DNA of 64,000 nt from Metabacillus rhizolycopersici (GCF_020075705.1 NZ_JAIQUM010000020.1:5841-69840); one strand, 5' to 3'. Shown: positions 26,969 through 36,254, numbered from the stretch's first letter. Notes: a model not told the origin generated them from the sequence alone. Made by a program: numbers and translations.

Positions 26969-27654
26969 TAATAGAAAGCTTTATACGATACCTACCTCTT
27001 CAATCATCATTACTCCTAAAAGGACCATATTGCTTCTCCAATATTTTGACAGCATGTGCATAATTGACAATATTTCCATGGAAATGACATCGTCTTTCTA
27101 CATAATGAAGAATTATTCTAAACCTGTTGTTCCATAGATTGCATTGAATAAATTTTTTTCACACTTCTCACCTCTAATTACTCTCATTCATACAGTAATA
27201 ATAAAACCCACCATGGGCTTTGTTGAGGAGTGATGAAATTGGAAGTATCACTTACACTCATACATTGGATCTATTTAGTATTCATCGTAGCCATCATCGG
27301 TTTTATGCTCTTTCGTCGCGATACAACCATTGTATGTATAGTTGGCATTCTTTCACTAGCTGCAGTATCTACATTGTCCATCAGTGATTCTGTTAGTAGT
27401 CTTTTTAATAGCTTTATCTTTGCGATAACAGAACTATTACCAACCATTCTTGTCATTTCAATTATTGTCGCAATGAGTAAAATATTAACGATATCAGGAA
27501 TCAATGAGGTGATGATTTCACCTTTCGCAAAAGTCATTAAAAATCCTACAACAGCTTTCTGGACAGTCGGAATTTTAACAGTTTTCCGAAAGAAGTCCCC
27601 TTCCTCAAGGAACGAAGTGAGTAGGGATGGGATGAATTTCGGTTAGGCGTTAGC

Positions 27655-28923
27655 CTAAAGATTCTCGACATATTGCCAGTTATTATTGTGACTGAGAAAC
27701 TCGCAATCTTTTAGGTTGACCTGTTTGTACGACTTATTAGGCTTCGTGATGTAGCTCCCATGAATATCTTTGATATACCCCATACCTGTCCCAGTAAATC
27801 CTGTAATATATCCAATTTGCCCATATACTCGTACTCGGTCATTCAGATAAAATCCTTTCAGTTGTTTCACATTCTTTTTGTTTCGCTTGCTCTCGATATT
27901 CTTTGTCTTCCGGCCTTTTCTAGCTGTGGCTTCATGCAACGAACGTTTTTTCTTACGAAATTGCTTGATATAGAAGACGGATTTACTCATTTGCTGAATC
28001 GTTTCTATTCTACTTATCGCAACCGCATCATTCGCATGAGTTTTTTCTAGTCCTAACTCTTTTCTTCGTGGTGTAGTGACTGACCCATACGTCACGTTAG
28101 CCTCCGGGTACTTTGTAAATACCCGTTTACGGAAGATATTCATGAACGTTCCCTCTTTGTATGACGGTAATTTTTTGCCTTCTTCCATCCACTTCCATAA
28201 GATTGCACCCTTTTGATGATTCTCATGCGTATGGCAATCTGTACATACTGTAATGAGGTTATCAGCTCGATCACTGCCTCCATGTGAACGATAAACAATA
28301 TGATGCGTATTCAAAATACCGCCCTTTTTCTTACACACTTGACACGTATAATGGTCCCTTTCGAATACAAAATAACGGACATCGTGATAGCCAAGTGTTT
28401 GCCCTTGTTGATACTCTTCACCTTGTATCTCAGGATTCATCATCTTCTGAATATCGAACTTACCTACTTCTATCGTTAACAGAGGATTGGATACAAGAGA
28501 TAAAAACGTATCGATCCAGTGAAACGTGTTATCTAGGCGACATTGTATACTTGGTGGTAGCCAGTTTTCGTGGCGCTTACGGTTGCCAAATCGCGGCTTT
28601 CGATATCGGCATTTTCGGTTACGTCTACTTCTTCGGTAAATACGTCTTGTTTCTAATAAACTCTTAACATCTTGACGTACTTCTACCTCTCCTTTGGCAA
28701 GTACCTTGTCATTGGTCGTAACCGCTATCCCTGTGTGTTTAGCACCTAAATCTACACCAACATTAATAGGTTGTTTGTAGCCACTACTTCCATATAGAAG
28801 TTGGATCGTAAATGGTTGATAGCTTACGATCTTTGCTTTCTTTTGTTTGAGCAAGAGTCTCGCTTTTCTTGGTTTGCATGGCATTAAGGCTTTCCCATGC
28901 TTATTAAGTACGAATACGAACAT
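27655..28923 (-). CDS. iscB: RNA-guided endonuclease IscB
   Basis: 422 residues, typical IscB length. Order of parts: PLMP-type N-terminus (GKALMPCKPRKARLLLKQKK, residues 10-29), RuvC-I GVDLGAKHTGIAV (Asp near 57), arginine-rich bridge helix RRIYRRSRRNRKCRYRKPRF, RuvC-II LLTIEVGKFD (Glu), HNH insert with CQVCKKKGG, NTHHIVYRSHGGSDRADNL and CTDCHTHEN, then RuvC-III THANDAVAI (Asp). All expected catalytic residues are present. IscB uses an omega-RNA encoded just upstream to cut DNA next to a target-adjacent motif; it is the family from which Cas9 evolved. GGAGGG precedes the ATG. The gene looks intact and could be active. Confidence 0.93.
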   Translation of the reverse strand: MFVFVLNKHGKALMPCKPRKARLLLKQKKAKIVSYQPFTIQLLYGSSGYKQPINVGVDLGAKHTGIAVTTNDKVLAKGEVEVRQDVKSLLETRRIYRRSRRNRKCRYRKPRFGNRKRHENWLPPSIQCRLDNTFHWIDTFLSLVSNPLLTIEVGKFDIQKMMNPEIQGEEYQQGQTLGYHDVRYFVFERDHYTCQVCKKKGGILNTHHIVYRSHGGSDRADNLITVCTDCHTHENHQKGAILWKWMEEGKKLPSYKEGTFMNIFRKRVFTKYPEANVTYGSVTTPRRKELGLEKTHANDAVAISRIETIQQMSKSVFYIKQFRKKKRSLHEATARKGRKTKNIESKRNKKNVKQLKGFYLNDRVRVYGQIGYITGFTGTGMGYIKDIHGSYITKPNKSYKQVNLKDCEFLSHNNNWQYVENL

Positions 28924-29181
28924 GACGTATTCCCTCCTTTTGGAGTTCGTTTCCCTTCGCCAATGTTGGAATGGCTTTGCGGTAAAACCGCCAAACTAGG
29001 TTGACCGTTCCTACCCATTTAGAACTATTACAGAGCCTACACAGAGCAACGGACTAGGGAATCATCCGAGGGTGTGATAACCATCCCAACGTAGTTCTCG
29101 TAAAACTTAGGCTAGACAACTAAAGGCTTTTTCAAGCCCCCACTTCAAGATTCGTTAGAATCTAAGTGGTGGGTAGTTGAC
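28924..29181 (-). ncRNA. Omega-RNA (HEARO) region of the IscB element
   Basis: 258 bp without an ORF between iscB and the element end, where HEARO/omega-RNA scaffolds are encoded in IscB loci. Minus-strand order: end sequence GTCAACTACCCACCACTT, a bulged hairpin (CCACTT..AGATTC-TAAC-GAATCT..AAGTGGGGG), several smaller helices, then TTTGGCGGTTTTACCGCAAA close to the iscB ribosome site. The guide should come from the flank just beyond 29181. The RNA call is by position and partial structure; no covariance search was possible. Confidence 0.7.
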
Positions 29182-30093
29182 TGATGTTCATCTCTTTGTT
29201 CTTTTGGCCATCACCAGCTGTTGCATTAATCGAAGCTGTCTTATTACCTGTTGCCATTCGAGCAGGTCTCCCTGCTTTAGGTGTTGCCATTGCAATGAAC
29301 TTGTTCGGTCACGGAATCGCTCTTTCTGGTGATTTCATTATTCAAGCTGCTCCAAAGCTTACGGCAGATGCTGCTGGAATTCCTGTAGATGACGTTATCA
29401 CTGCGAGTATTCCTCTTGTACTTACAATGGGGCTCGTGACGACAATCACTGCGTATTTCATTTTAATGAGAGAGAGTAAGCTAAAAAAGACATTTCCAAC
29501 TGTAGCCATTGCATCACCTGTACAAGAAATAGATGAGAAATTGTTATCTCCAACTTCTAAGAAAATCCTCGCTATCATGATCCCAATTATTTTTCTAGGA
29601 GATGTTGTTATCATGTCCACACTAAACTTATAAGGTGGGGACGCAACAGCATTGATCGGAGGTACTGCGTACTCATTTTAATTATAACAATCTGTTTAGC
29701 ACACAAGAAGCAAGGATTTGAGCAATCAACTAACTATCTAATCGAAGGATTTCAGTTTGACTTTAAGGTATTTGGACCTGTCATTCCAATTGCAGCATTT
29801 TTCTATTTAGGGGATGCTGGTTTCTATACTATTATTAGAGAATATTTACCGCAAAACTCGGAAGGAATTGTCAATGATTTAGGAGTAGCACTTGCAACGA
29901 TTGTGCCGTTAACACCAGAAGTTGAGGCAATCACATTAACAGGTGTTGGGATTTTAACAAGGCTTGATGGCTCAGGATTTTCAGGTATTTCCCTTGCTGG
30001 GTCGATTGGGCTTGTTGTAACGACGATTGTTGCGATGTTCTTGATTTAGGGATTTCCTCTACAAGATAACTCGCATGCATAACCTCAAAAAAA

Positions 30094-30143
30094 GTAAATC
30101 TAACAGTTCCTCCATTTAATGAGTCCTTGTTAGATTTACTCGT
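30094..30143 (-). terminator. Terminator of the GntR-ABC operon
   Basis: 13-bp arms AGTAAATCTAACA / TGTTAGATTTACT, followed on the minus strand by seven T residues. Confidence 0.8.
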
Positions 30144-30190
30144 ACTACTTATTTATTCAGATTATAATGTTTCACACGGTTACAAATTGA

Positions 30191-30910
30191 TTATTCCGTT
30201 ACAAATTGGACTGCTCCCTCTACTTCTACATTCTTAGGAACACGAATATAAAGGACATTTTCTCCACCGATGCGATTCACATCAGAAAATAGATCGATGC
30301 CATTTCTTGATGTGAATTGGGAAATCGTAAATTCCTTAGCAAATTTGCCAACATGAATATCTATCATATTAGTATCACTAATTGTTAATCGCTCTTCTTC
30401 TAATTCTATCGTAAAGGGGACAATATCATCAGTTAGTTCAATATTCTCGATAATTGTTCTTGTATAATATTGTGTGACCTCTACCTGATTATCCTCTACA
30501 TCTTTTCTCTCTACCAATATAAAAGCACTACTATATTGCTCGTCTACTTGAGTGATTTCAAGCTGCTTCCCTTCATAAGGAAAATCCCACTGCTTCTTAA
30601 TTAAAACACCGTCTATGTTTTCTTTCTCTATTTGCTTTCCTTCAGATGCAGCATTGATTAACAAGTGGCCTGCCCGCTCTGCTTTTGCTAATTCCTCCTG
30701 ATTTTCAACAACCTTATTTAGAGATTCCTCAATCGGAAGTAGATAAAATAATACAACGGCTACAAGCAATAACGCTCCGTATACACCTAACACCAATTTC
30801 AAGTTAAGTTTTTGTAAAAGCGTCCCTCTCTTAATCGCATTCACACCTTTATAAATGATTGCAATAATAATGATAAGGAGCAAAATTTGGATAAGTGAAC
30901 CTATAATCAT
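30191..30910 (-). CDS. Membrane-anchored protein of the GntR-ABC operon
   Basis: 239 residues. Two membrane helices at the N-terminus (IQILLLIIIIAIIYKGV; VLGVYGALLLVAVVLFYLL) precede an extracytoplasmic domain of about 170 residues, acidic, with beta-strand-like alternation. I do not recognise the domain. It overlaps the upstream permease gene by 4 bp and is the last gene of the operon, so it probably acts with the ABC exporter, as an accessory or sensor subunit. Confidence 0.7.
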   Translation of the reverse strand: MIIGSLIQILLLIIIIAIIYKGVNAIKRGTLLQKLNLKLVLGVYGALLLVAVVLFYLLPIEESLNKVVENQEELAKAERAGHLLINAASEGKQIEKENIDGVLIKKQWDFPYEGKQLEITQVDEQYSSAFILVERKDVEDNQVEVTQYYTRTIIENIELTDDIVPFTIELEEERLTISDTNMIDIHVGKFAKEFTISQFTSRNGIDLFSDVNRIGGENVLYIRVPKNVEVEGAVQFVTE

Positions 30911-31656
30911 TGTCTCACCTCCATTTTATTTGCTAGAATAATAGAACCGTAAAACAAGATACTAGCTGTCACAATAACCTTCAATACAAAGAATAATAAA
31001 GAGGTCTCTTTTACAAAAAATTTAACCGTCTCAAGTATAATAGGTGCTTCCTCATTCTTGTTTATACTCAAAAACAAATAACCAAAAAATACTGCCGGAA
31101 GTAACACACTGAACCATTTACTTATTTGAACGAGCACTCCAACTAAATATCCTAGAGAAGCTACTAATAAAACGTAAAAGGTGCTAACAATCATTCCTAA
31201 AAGCAATTCTTGAAAACTAATGATTGTTCCCATCACATTTCCATCATCTAAAATAAAGTACATCACAACCTTTAATAAGATTCCGGAAAGCATTGCTGTG
31301 ACCCCACCAATGATACTTGCAAATACTAAAAAACAGATATTGGAAAGGTTGCTGCTAAATCGATTTGCTACAAACACAAAATCATCATTTCGATACGCCT
31401 TCGTTGTGATAATAATCGCACTGATAAAGGACCAAATCATTGTAAATATAATGATGATATCCCCTGTGTAATAGCTAATATTCAATGAGTAACCATCAGA
31501 ACTCGTCCCCATTGAGCCACTTCCATTCATCGATAGGAGCATGCCAACAACTTGAATAATGAGCAGTGAACTAAAAATACTTAAATGCGCTTTTAGCTTA
31601 TACAGAAACTGGTTCTTCACGACGGCGAATAACTTAACCTCTGCTAAATACATCAT
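30907..31656 (-). CDS. ABC transporter permease of the GntR-ABC operon
   Basis: About 249 residues with six hydrophobic segments (FSSLLIIQVVGMLLSMNG; ITTKAYRNDDFVFVANRFSS is the first cytoplasmic loop), similar in layout to YtrC/YtrD-type permeases. Either of two consecutive ATGs (31656, 31653) can be served by the GGGAGG site; the start overlaps the ATPase gene end. It forms the membrane part of an exporter with the ATPase upstream. The substrate is unknown; in B. subtilis YtrA-controlled systems respond to cell-wall antibiotics. Confidence 0.78.
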   Translation of the reverse strand: MMYLAEVKLFAVVKNQFLYKLKAHLSIFSSLLIIQVVGMLLSMNGSGSMGTSSDGYSLNISYYTGDIIIIFTMIWSFISAIIITTKAYRNDDFVFVANRFSSNLSNICFLVFASIIGGVTAMLSGILLKVVMYFILDDGNVMGTIISFQELLLGMIVSTFYVLLVASLGYLVGVLVQISKWFSVLLPAVFFGYLFLSINKNEEAPIILETVKFFVKETSLLFFVLKVIVTASILFYGSIILANKMEVRQ

Positions 31657-32536
31657 CAATTCCTCCCTTCGTTTTACTCGTTAAATATGTACACAGGTCA
31701 TCTGCAGCGACTGATGTCATTTCAACACCTCTATAGCTAGCATGTTCTTTCTCTGAATCTGTAAAATTATTTTTCACAACAATATAAGCACTGTCTAACC
31801 CTATCCGCTTTTCATAAAGGATTTCTCTGTTTCCTACGATTTCATTCACAGCATCTTCTTGCCCATTTAAACCAATCGCATATTCCTTCAGATCCGCAAT
31901 CGACATATGCAGAGTCATTTCACCTTCCTTTATAAGGAGAACATCTTCTAACAGATCCTCGATTTCATTTAATAGATGACTAGATAAAATAATCGTCCGG
32001 GGATGCTCAAGATATTCCTTTAGCAAAGCTCGGTAAAAGTCTTTTCGTACCGCTGAATCCATTCCTGTCGTCGGTTCATCCAGGATCGTTAACGGACATC
32101 TTGCCGATAAAGCGAGAATCATATGAAACGTACTTTTCATTCCTTTGGATAAATGTTGATGACGCTGTTTTGGGTGAAAAGAAAAATAATCGAAAAGACG
32201 TTCAGCTAACTCTTGGTTCCAATTTGCATAAAATGTCCCTGCAGTGTGAAGGATATCTTTCAACGTTAATGAGCTTGGAAAACTCATTTGGTCATCAATA
32301 TAAATTCTATTTGCGGACACCTTTAAATTGTTAAATGGTTTTTCTGAAAATACTTGTACGTCTCCAGCTGTTTCATGTAAAAATCCAGCTAATACTTTTA
32401 AAAGCGTTGTTTTTCCAGCTCCATTTCTTCCAATGAGCCCTGTTATTTTATTTTCCTGAATCGTAAAACTTAGTTCATTTAGCGCCTTTTTCTTGCCATA
32501 CACTTTTAATAGCTTATTGCAAACAACAACATTCAT
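31634..32536 (-). CDS. ABC transporter ATP-binding protein (YtrB-like)
   Basis: About 300 residues from one of two consecutive ATGs. Walker A GRNGAGKTT, a degenerate signature HLSKGMKSTFHM, Walker B LTILDEPTTGMDS and the switch histidine in IILSSHLLNEIEDL. The long C-terminal tail (about 90 residues) is common in exporter ATPases of this type. It overlaps the gntR gene by a few bases (ATGA type) and the permease by about 20, so the operon is translationally coupled. Confidence 0.88.
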   Translation of the reverse strand: MNVVVCNKLLKVYGKKKALNELSFTIQENKITGLIGRNGAGKTTLLKVLAGFLHETAGDVQVFSEKPFNNLKVSANRIYIDDQMSFPSSLTLKDILHTAGTFYANWNQELAERLFDYFSFHPKQRHQHLSKGMKSTFHMILALSARCPLTILDEPTTGMDSAVRKDFYRALLKEYLEHPRTIILSSHLLNEIEDLLEDVLLIKEGEMTLHMSIADLKEYAIGLNGQEDAVNEIVGNREILYEKRIGLDSAYIVVKNNFTDSEKEHASYRGVEMTSVAADDLCTYLTSKTKGGIDDVFSRG

Positions 32537-32916
32537 CATACTTCCCCCTTACCTTTGTTTGCTTCTTTAATCATCTGTAGCAATTCATTTTCACTAACAC
32601 TCAATCGTTCTGCTTCCAAAACAATTTCTCTTACTAAACGCTTCAATGTTTGATTTTTTCTTTTAGTAAGAATCATCTCTTTTGCATCAGTTGAAACAAA
32701 CATCCCCAGTCCTCGCTTTTTATATAAAATTGATTCATCGGCTAATATATTTAATCCCTTTGCTGCAGTTGCCGGATTTATATTAAACATGTCCGCGAGC
32801 TGATATTGTGAATAGATCTTTTCATCTTGTTTGATACGCCCACTCAAGATTTCTGTTTCTAGCCATTCTGCAATTTGCACATAAATTGGTTTTGTACCAT
32901 CTGTATTCAGAATCAA
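32536..32916 (-). CDS. GntR-family regulator, YtrA subfamily (TTG start)
   Basis: 126 residues from the TTG at 32916, which has AAAGGAGG seven nt upstream; the longer ATG reading would overlap the operator. The winged-helix domain reads PIYVQIAEWLETEILSGRIK then SQYQLADMFNINPATAAKGL (residues about 10-75). The short C-terminal helical tail is typical of YtrA-type proteins that govern a downstream ABC operon. A near-perfect inverted repeat right upstream (32944-32977) is its likely operator. Confidence 0.88.
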   Translation of the reverse strand: MILNTDGTKPIYVQIAEWLETEILSGRIKQDEKIYSQYQLADMFNINPATAAKGLNILADESILYKKRGLGMFVSTDAKEMILTKRKNQTLKRLVREIVLEAERLSVSENELLQMIKEANKGKGEV

Positions 32917-32943
32917 GCGAAAACCTCCTTTCACACACCCTGT

Positions 32944-32977
32944 AACATAGTGCATTACTGTTGTAATGCACTATGTT
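32944..32977. promoter_or_regulatory. Palindromic operator of the GntR-ABC operon
   Basis: Perfect 15-bp arms, left arm AACATAGTGCATTAC, with a TGTT spacer. It sits between a TATAAT-like -10 (minus strand, 32987-32992) and the gntR start, so a bound repressor would block early transcription. Confidence 0.75.
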
Positions 32978-33107
32978 GTAATTCCCATTATAATACATCT
33001 ATGGTATGGAAGTCCATATAGAAAAACAACCCTATCACATTTCCAAAGTCCAACAGAAAAGCGCCTATTACATAACTAAAACAAAAAGGCTTGATCAGAT
33101 AATTCTC

Positions 33108-33149
33108 ATAAAAAATGAGCTTGGAAGGAATTCCCCAAGCTCATTTTTG
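33108..33149 (-). terminator. Terminator of the lipoprotein gene
   Basis: Stem AAAATGAGCTTGG / CCAAGCTCATTTTT around an 8-10-nt loop, about 80 bp past the stop at 33229, with a T-run. Confidence 0.7.
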
Positions 33150-33228
33150 AGTAATCTATTTCTTATTTTCTCGTTCCTTCAATAAATCTTCTGTAACAAC
33201 TAAAAAAAACACCTACTCCCCATTGATT

Positions 33229-33675
33229 TTATTCCATCATATCCTCTATCTTCCCAGAATCTTTGTACACATAATACCAACCATAAGTAGCTGTATGTGA
33301 ACTATCCTCATGATTTACAATCTCATACATATGGACAACATACTTATTCCCTTCTTCATGATCAACCTCAACATGCAAAAAATGATTATCCCCAAGGCCA
33401 AGGTGCTCACGAACTAATGACTCCGCATCTACTTTATTTATGGATATGGTATTTTCGTTTTCTAATTCTCTTTGATTACTTTGAATATCGCCCGTAGATG
33501 TCACTTCTTGAACTTGACCATTTTCGTCTTTTGTTTCCTTTTCTATCTTATCGGTTTGTTTCATTTCTACTTGCTCACTTTTTTCCTCCAATGGCAGCAC
33601 AGTTAGTTTAGAAGAACACGCAACAACACTAAGTAATAAAACGAATAGGCCGAAAAGAATCAAAAATTTCTTCAT
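33229..33675 (-). CDS. Putative lipoprotein
   Basis: 148 residues from the ATG at 33675, giving a compact lipoprotein signal with lipobox VVAC and Cys20; an 11-residue upstream extension lacks signal character. A low-complexity acidic linker (residues 25-75) leads to a small C-terminal domain with ESLVREHLGLGDNHFLHVEV and YVVHMYEIVNHEDS.HTATYGWYYV, a PepSY-like alternation. It is attached to the outer face of the membrane. The function is unknown. It lies 50 bp downstream of the PAP2 gene with a terminator-like hairpin between. Confidence 0.72.
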   Translation of the reverse strand: MKKFLILFGLFVLLLSVVACSSKLTVLPLEEKSEQVEMKQTDKIEKETKDENGQVQEVTSTGDIQSNQRELENENTISINKVDAESLVREHLGLGDNHFLHVEVDHEEGNKYVVHMYEIVNHEDSSHTATYGWYYVYKDSGKIEDMME

Positions 33676-33714
33676 GAAGTGACCATCCCCTCTCTTACAA
33701 TTAACCAACCTTTA

Positions 33715-33752
33715 AGCGAAAAACGACGTTAAAAAGAAACGTCGTTTTTTAC
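33715..33752 (-). terminator. Terminator overlapping the PAP2 stop codon
   Basis: Stem AAAAACGACGTT / AACGTCGTTTTT around a short loop. The last codons of the PAP2 gene lie in the right arm. Confidence 0.7.
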
Positions 33753-34373
33753 TTTTCTTTGTTCTATTTTCGTCCGTACTAGCTGATCTACTGTGATCAT
33801 CGCAATTAATACAAGGCCCCCAGCTATGAAACCACCGATTACGTCAGTGAAAAAATGCTCCCCTTCTACTAGCCTGCTAAAACCGATAAAAATAAGTAAA
33901 ACGCTAGTACTCGTGATCACTATTTGTTTCATTTTTTGGGTTTGACTTGCCTTTACTACATAATATGTAATCATTCCAAATAGTAGTAGTCCGACCATCA
34001 CATGTCCACTTGGAAAACTAAAGCTATCTTCTATATGTTCTGGAAAGGATGGGCGCTCCCTTTCAACTATTGCTTTTAGCACCTTGTTACCAACATTTCC
34101 AATAAGAACGGATAAAAACAAGATAGCTGCCGCGAGAAAGTTTTTCTGAATAATGATAAATAATAGCATTGATAAAAAAAGAATTGCAATAATTCCTACA
34201 GTTGACCCAAGCATTCCAATCCATTCTAGGACCAGAATTAAAGATTGGTCATGTAAGGTATACATTCCCTTACCAATAGATGTGTCGAACTCATTAATAC
34301 CATTCGTTTTAATTAACATGACTAAAACGATAAATAGAAAAGTTAACAACAATGATAAATTAATCCTTTTCAC
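33729..34373 (-). CDS. PAP2-family membrane phosphatase
   Basis: 214 residues, six membrane segments. The three phosphatase motifs are complete: KAIVERERP (about 105-113), FPSGH (about 124-128) and SRLVEGEHFFTDV (about 167-179) with the catalytic histidines and aspartate. Likely an undecaprenyl-pyrophosphate or phosphatidylglycerophosphate phosphatase acting at the outer face of the membrane. The exact lipid substrate is not readable from sequence. Confidence 0.87.
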   Translation of the reverse strand: MKRINLSLLLTFLFIVLVMLIKTNGINEFDTSIGKGMYTLHDQSLILVLEWIGMLGSTVGIIAILFLSMLLFIIIQKNFLAAAILFLSVLIGNVGNKVLKAIVERERPSFPEHIEDSFSFPSGHVMVGLLLFGMITYYVVKASQTQKMKQIVITSTSVLLIFIGFSRLVEGEHFFTDVIGGFIAGGLVLIAMITVDQLVRTKIEQRKVKNDVSF

Positions 34374-34544
34374 ACTTTTCCTCCTAATCAGACTAAATTC
34401 TTGAATTTTTTAAACTTTACAACTACAATCTAGCTAATGTGAACCCATTTTTATTTTAAACTATTTTAATTGTTATGCCATACCCTTATTACATAGCGTT
34501 TATCTATCTGACTTTTACTAGTACCACTCAAGAGGAGGAAAACT

Positions 34545-35747
34545 ATGCTTGATCATCTATGGTCATTACTTGATACCCATTATTCAGAAATGGTAGAAAT
34601 TCGTCGCTATTTACATATGCATCCTGAGGTTTCCTTTAAGGAAGTAAAAACGGCAAGCTATATTGTCAATTATTATGAGAAGCTTGGAGTTGACGTAAGA
34701 TCAAATGTAGGTGGGAACGGTGTTGTCGCAACAATAAAAGGTGATTTACCCGGACCAACTGTTGCTTTACGAGCAGATTTTGATGCACTTCCGATTCAAG
34801 ACGAAAAGGATGTCGAATACAAATCAACTGTACCAGGTGTAATGCATGCATGTGGTCATGATGGTCATACAGCAACATTGCTTGTTCTAGCGAAGGTTCT
34901 CTTTAATAATCGACATCTTCTGAACGGAAATATTGTCCTTATTCACCAGCATGCTGAGGAATATGCTCCAGGCGGGGCGTTGGCTATGATTAACGATGGT
35001 TGTTTAGATGGCGTCGATGTGATCTTTGGTACCCACCTTTGGGCAACTTTGCCGGTTGGAAAAATTGAATACCGAGTTGGTCCGATAATGGCCGCCGCAG
35101 ATCGATTTGAAATTACAATCCTTGGGCAGGGGGGCCATGGAGCACAGCCTCATCAAACAAAGGATGCCATCTTGATTGGTTCCCAAGTCGTCAGTAATTT
35201 ACAGCAAATCGTTAGCCGGAAGGTCGATCCCGTTGAAACAGCGGTCGTAACAGTCGGTTCATTCGTTGCGGAAAATGCTTTTAATATCATTGCTGATTCT
35301 GCAAAATTAATCGGCACTGTACGGACATTTGATGAAGATGTACGAACGCAAATTGAACAGGAAATTGAGCATGTTATAAAAGGAACTTGCTTAATGAATG
35401 AAGCTCAATACGACTATCAATTCTTAAGAGGTTACCCACCTGTTGTAAACCATCCGAATGAAACGGAATTTCTTAAAAACGTCTCCGCGCACGTTCCTGG
35501 AATTCATACGATTGAAGAAAGTCCGTTACAAATGATTGCGGAGGATTTCGGTTATTATTTGCAGCATGTGAAAGGAACATTCTTTTTCACCGGTGCAATG
35601 CCAGCAAATGAAAAACACGCCTATCCTCATCATCATCCAAAGTTTGACATTGATGAAAAATCACTACTTATCGCTGCAAAAACACTATGTAAAGCAGCTA
35701 TTCAGTATCAGCTCGATTCAGTGAACGGTAATCAGGTCTCATTATAA
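34545..35747 (+). CDS. yhaA: M20-family amidohydrolase (YhaA-like)
   Basis: 400 residues. Metal-site motifs MHACGHDGHTATLLVLAK and HQHAEEYAPGGALAMI, with the dimerisation (lid) domain GGHGAQPHQTKDAILIGSQV; C-terminal metal histidine in HHHPKFDIDE. The family hydrolyses N-acyl amino acids or similar amides in the cytosol. In B. subtilis yhaA sits between ecsC and yhfA; here it also lies between the yhfA remnant and the ecs cluster, supporting the name. The ATG at 34545 has GAGGAGG upstream. Confidence 0.87.
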   Translation: MLDHLWSLLDTHYSEMVEIRRYLHMHPEVSFKEVKTASYIVNYYEKLGVDVRSNVGGNGVVATIKGDLPGPTVALRADFDALPIQDEKDVEYKSTVPGVMHACGHDGHTATLLVLAKVLFNNRHLLNGNIVLIHQHAEEYAPGGALAMINDGCLDGVDVIFGTHLWATLPVGKIEYRVGPIMAAADRFEITILGQGGHGAQPHQTKDAILIGSQVVSNLQQIVSRKVDPVETAVVTVGSFVAENAFNIIADSAKLIGTVRTFDEDVRTQIEQEIEHVIKGTCLMNEAQYDYQFLRGYPPVVNHPNETEFLKNVSAHVPGIHTIEESPLQMIAEDFGYYLQHVKGTFFFTGAMPANEKHAYPHHHPKFDIDEKSLLIAAKTLCKAAIQYQLDSVNGNQVSL

Positions 35748-35756
35748 GAATGAACA

Positions 35757-35811
35757 CAGATCCCCAGAATAATGGACCTTTAACGTATCCATAATTCTGG
35801 GGTCTTTTTAT
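35757..35811 (+). terminator. Terminator of the M20 amidohydrolase gene
   Basis: Stem GATCCCCAGAAT / ATTCTGGGGTC around an internal loop, followed by TTTTTATTT. Confidence 0.85.
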
Positions 35812-36240
35812 TTAATAGACTGGCTTTTTATTTTTAATATTACCGATTTTACTTTCACCCATGTCAATATCTCCGAAAAATCGTAATAAGTGAAAATGGA
35901 TATTCCTTATATAGAAAGAAATCTATCATTACTAAAATGTCTGATGGCATCCAGCCCATTACTTCAGAGTCATCTATCACTTCAATCAAAAGGATTTCAC
36001 GGAAATTCCCTCATGACCAGCAAAAATGGTTCATCTCGTCAGAACCCTTATTACTTACATGAAATATCTTCTCACTTTTCTGAAAATAATCCACTTATAC
36101 GATATATTCAGATAATATTACTAGGTAGATAATTAGATATTCATTCTAGTGTAATTCCAGAAATTATTTTCAAAAAACCATTGCATAATAATGCACATTA
36201 ATACATAATTATGTCGATGTTATTTCATGTACATTATTTT
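35812..36240. other. Gene-free spacer before nhaC
   Basis: About 430 bp. An 80-codon ORF at 35890-36132 has no ribosome site or recognisable motif and I do not call it. The ribosome site AGGAGGA of the antiporter gene closes the region. Confidence 0.4.
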
Positions 36241-36254
36241 AGGAGGACATCAGG

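Larger units (their letters stand above)
27582..29181 (-). mobile_element. IscB-encoding IS200/IS605-like element (ISC type), non-autonomous
   Basis: About 1.6 kb bounded by the two halves of yhfA, with no target duplication, as expected for the IS200/IS605 superfamily. It carries iscB and an upstream non-coding region but no TnpA (Y1 or serine) transposase, so it must be moved in trans. Hairpins near both ends: TTAGGC-GTTA-GCCTAA at 27643-27658 (overlapping the iscB stop) and a bulged stem at 29137-29173 near the omega-RNA end. Boundaries are deduced from restoring the yhfA frame and could be off by a few bases. Confidence 0.8.
27233..30049 (+). pseudogene. yhfA: YhfA-like multi-pass membrane transporter, interrupted by an IscB element
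   Basis: The N-terminal part (27233-27581) reads LEVSLTLIHWIYLVFIVAII through NPTTAFWTVGILT. The protein resumes at 29182 as MFISLFFWPSPAVALIEAVL after a 1.6-kb insertion. Joining the flanks restores frame (ILTV-MFISLFF). Two more lesions follow: an in-frame TAA at 29631-29633 where the protein continues with GGDATALIGG, and a frameshift near 29675, after which LAHKKQGFEQSTNYLIEGFQ leads to a stop at 30047-30049. About 400 codons in all, mostly hydrophobic. The name rests on position next to hmoB, as yhfA in B. subtilis, so it is tentative. Substrate unknown. Confidence 0.75.

Noticed and set aside
27655..28923. Reading the element's protein as TnpB or Cas9
   Set aside because: The HNH insertion between RuvC-II and RuvC-III with an N-terminal PLMP domain and a 422-residue length indicates IscB; TnpB lacks the HNH, and Cas9 is much larger.
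35890..36132. 80-codon plus-strand ORF upstream of nhaC
   Set aside because: No ribosome site, no motif, composition like non-coding DNA; other frames are equally uninformative.
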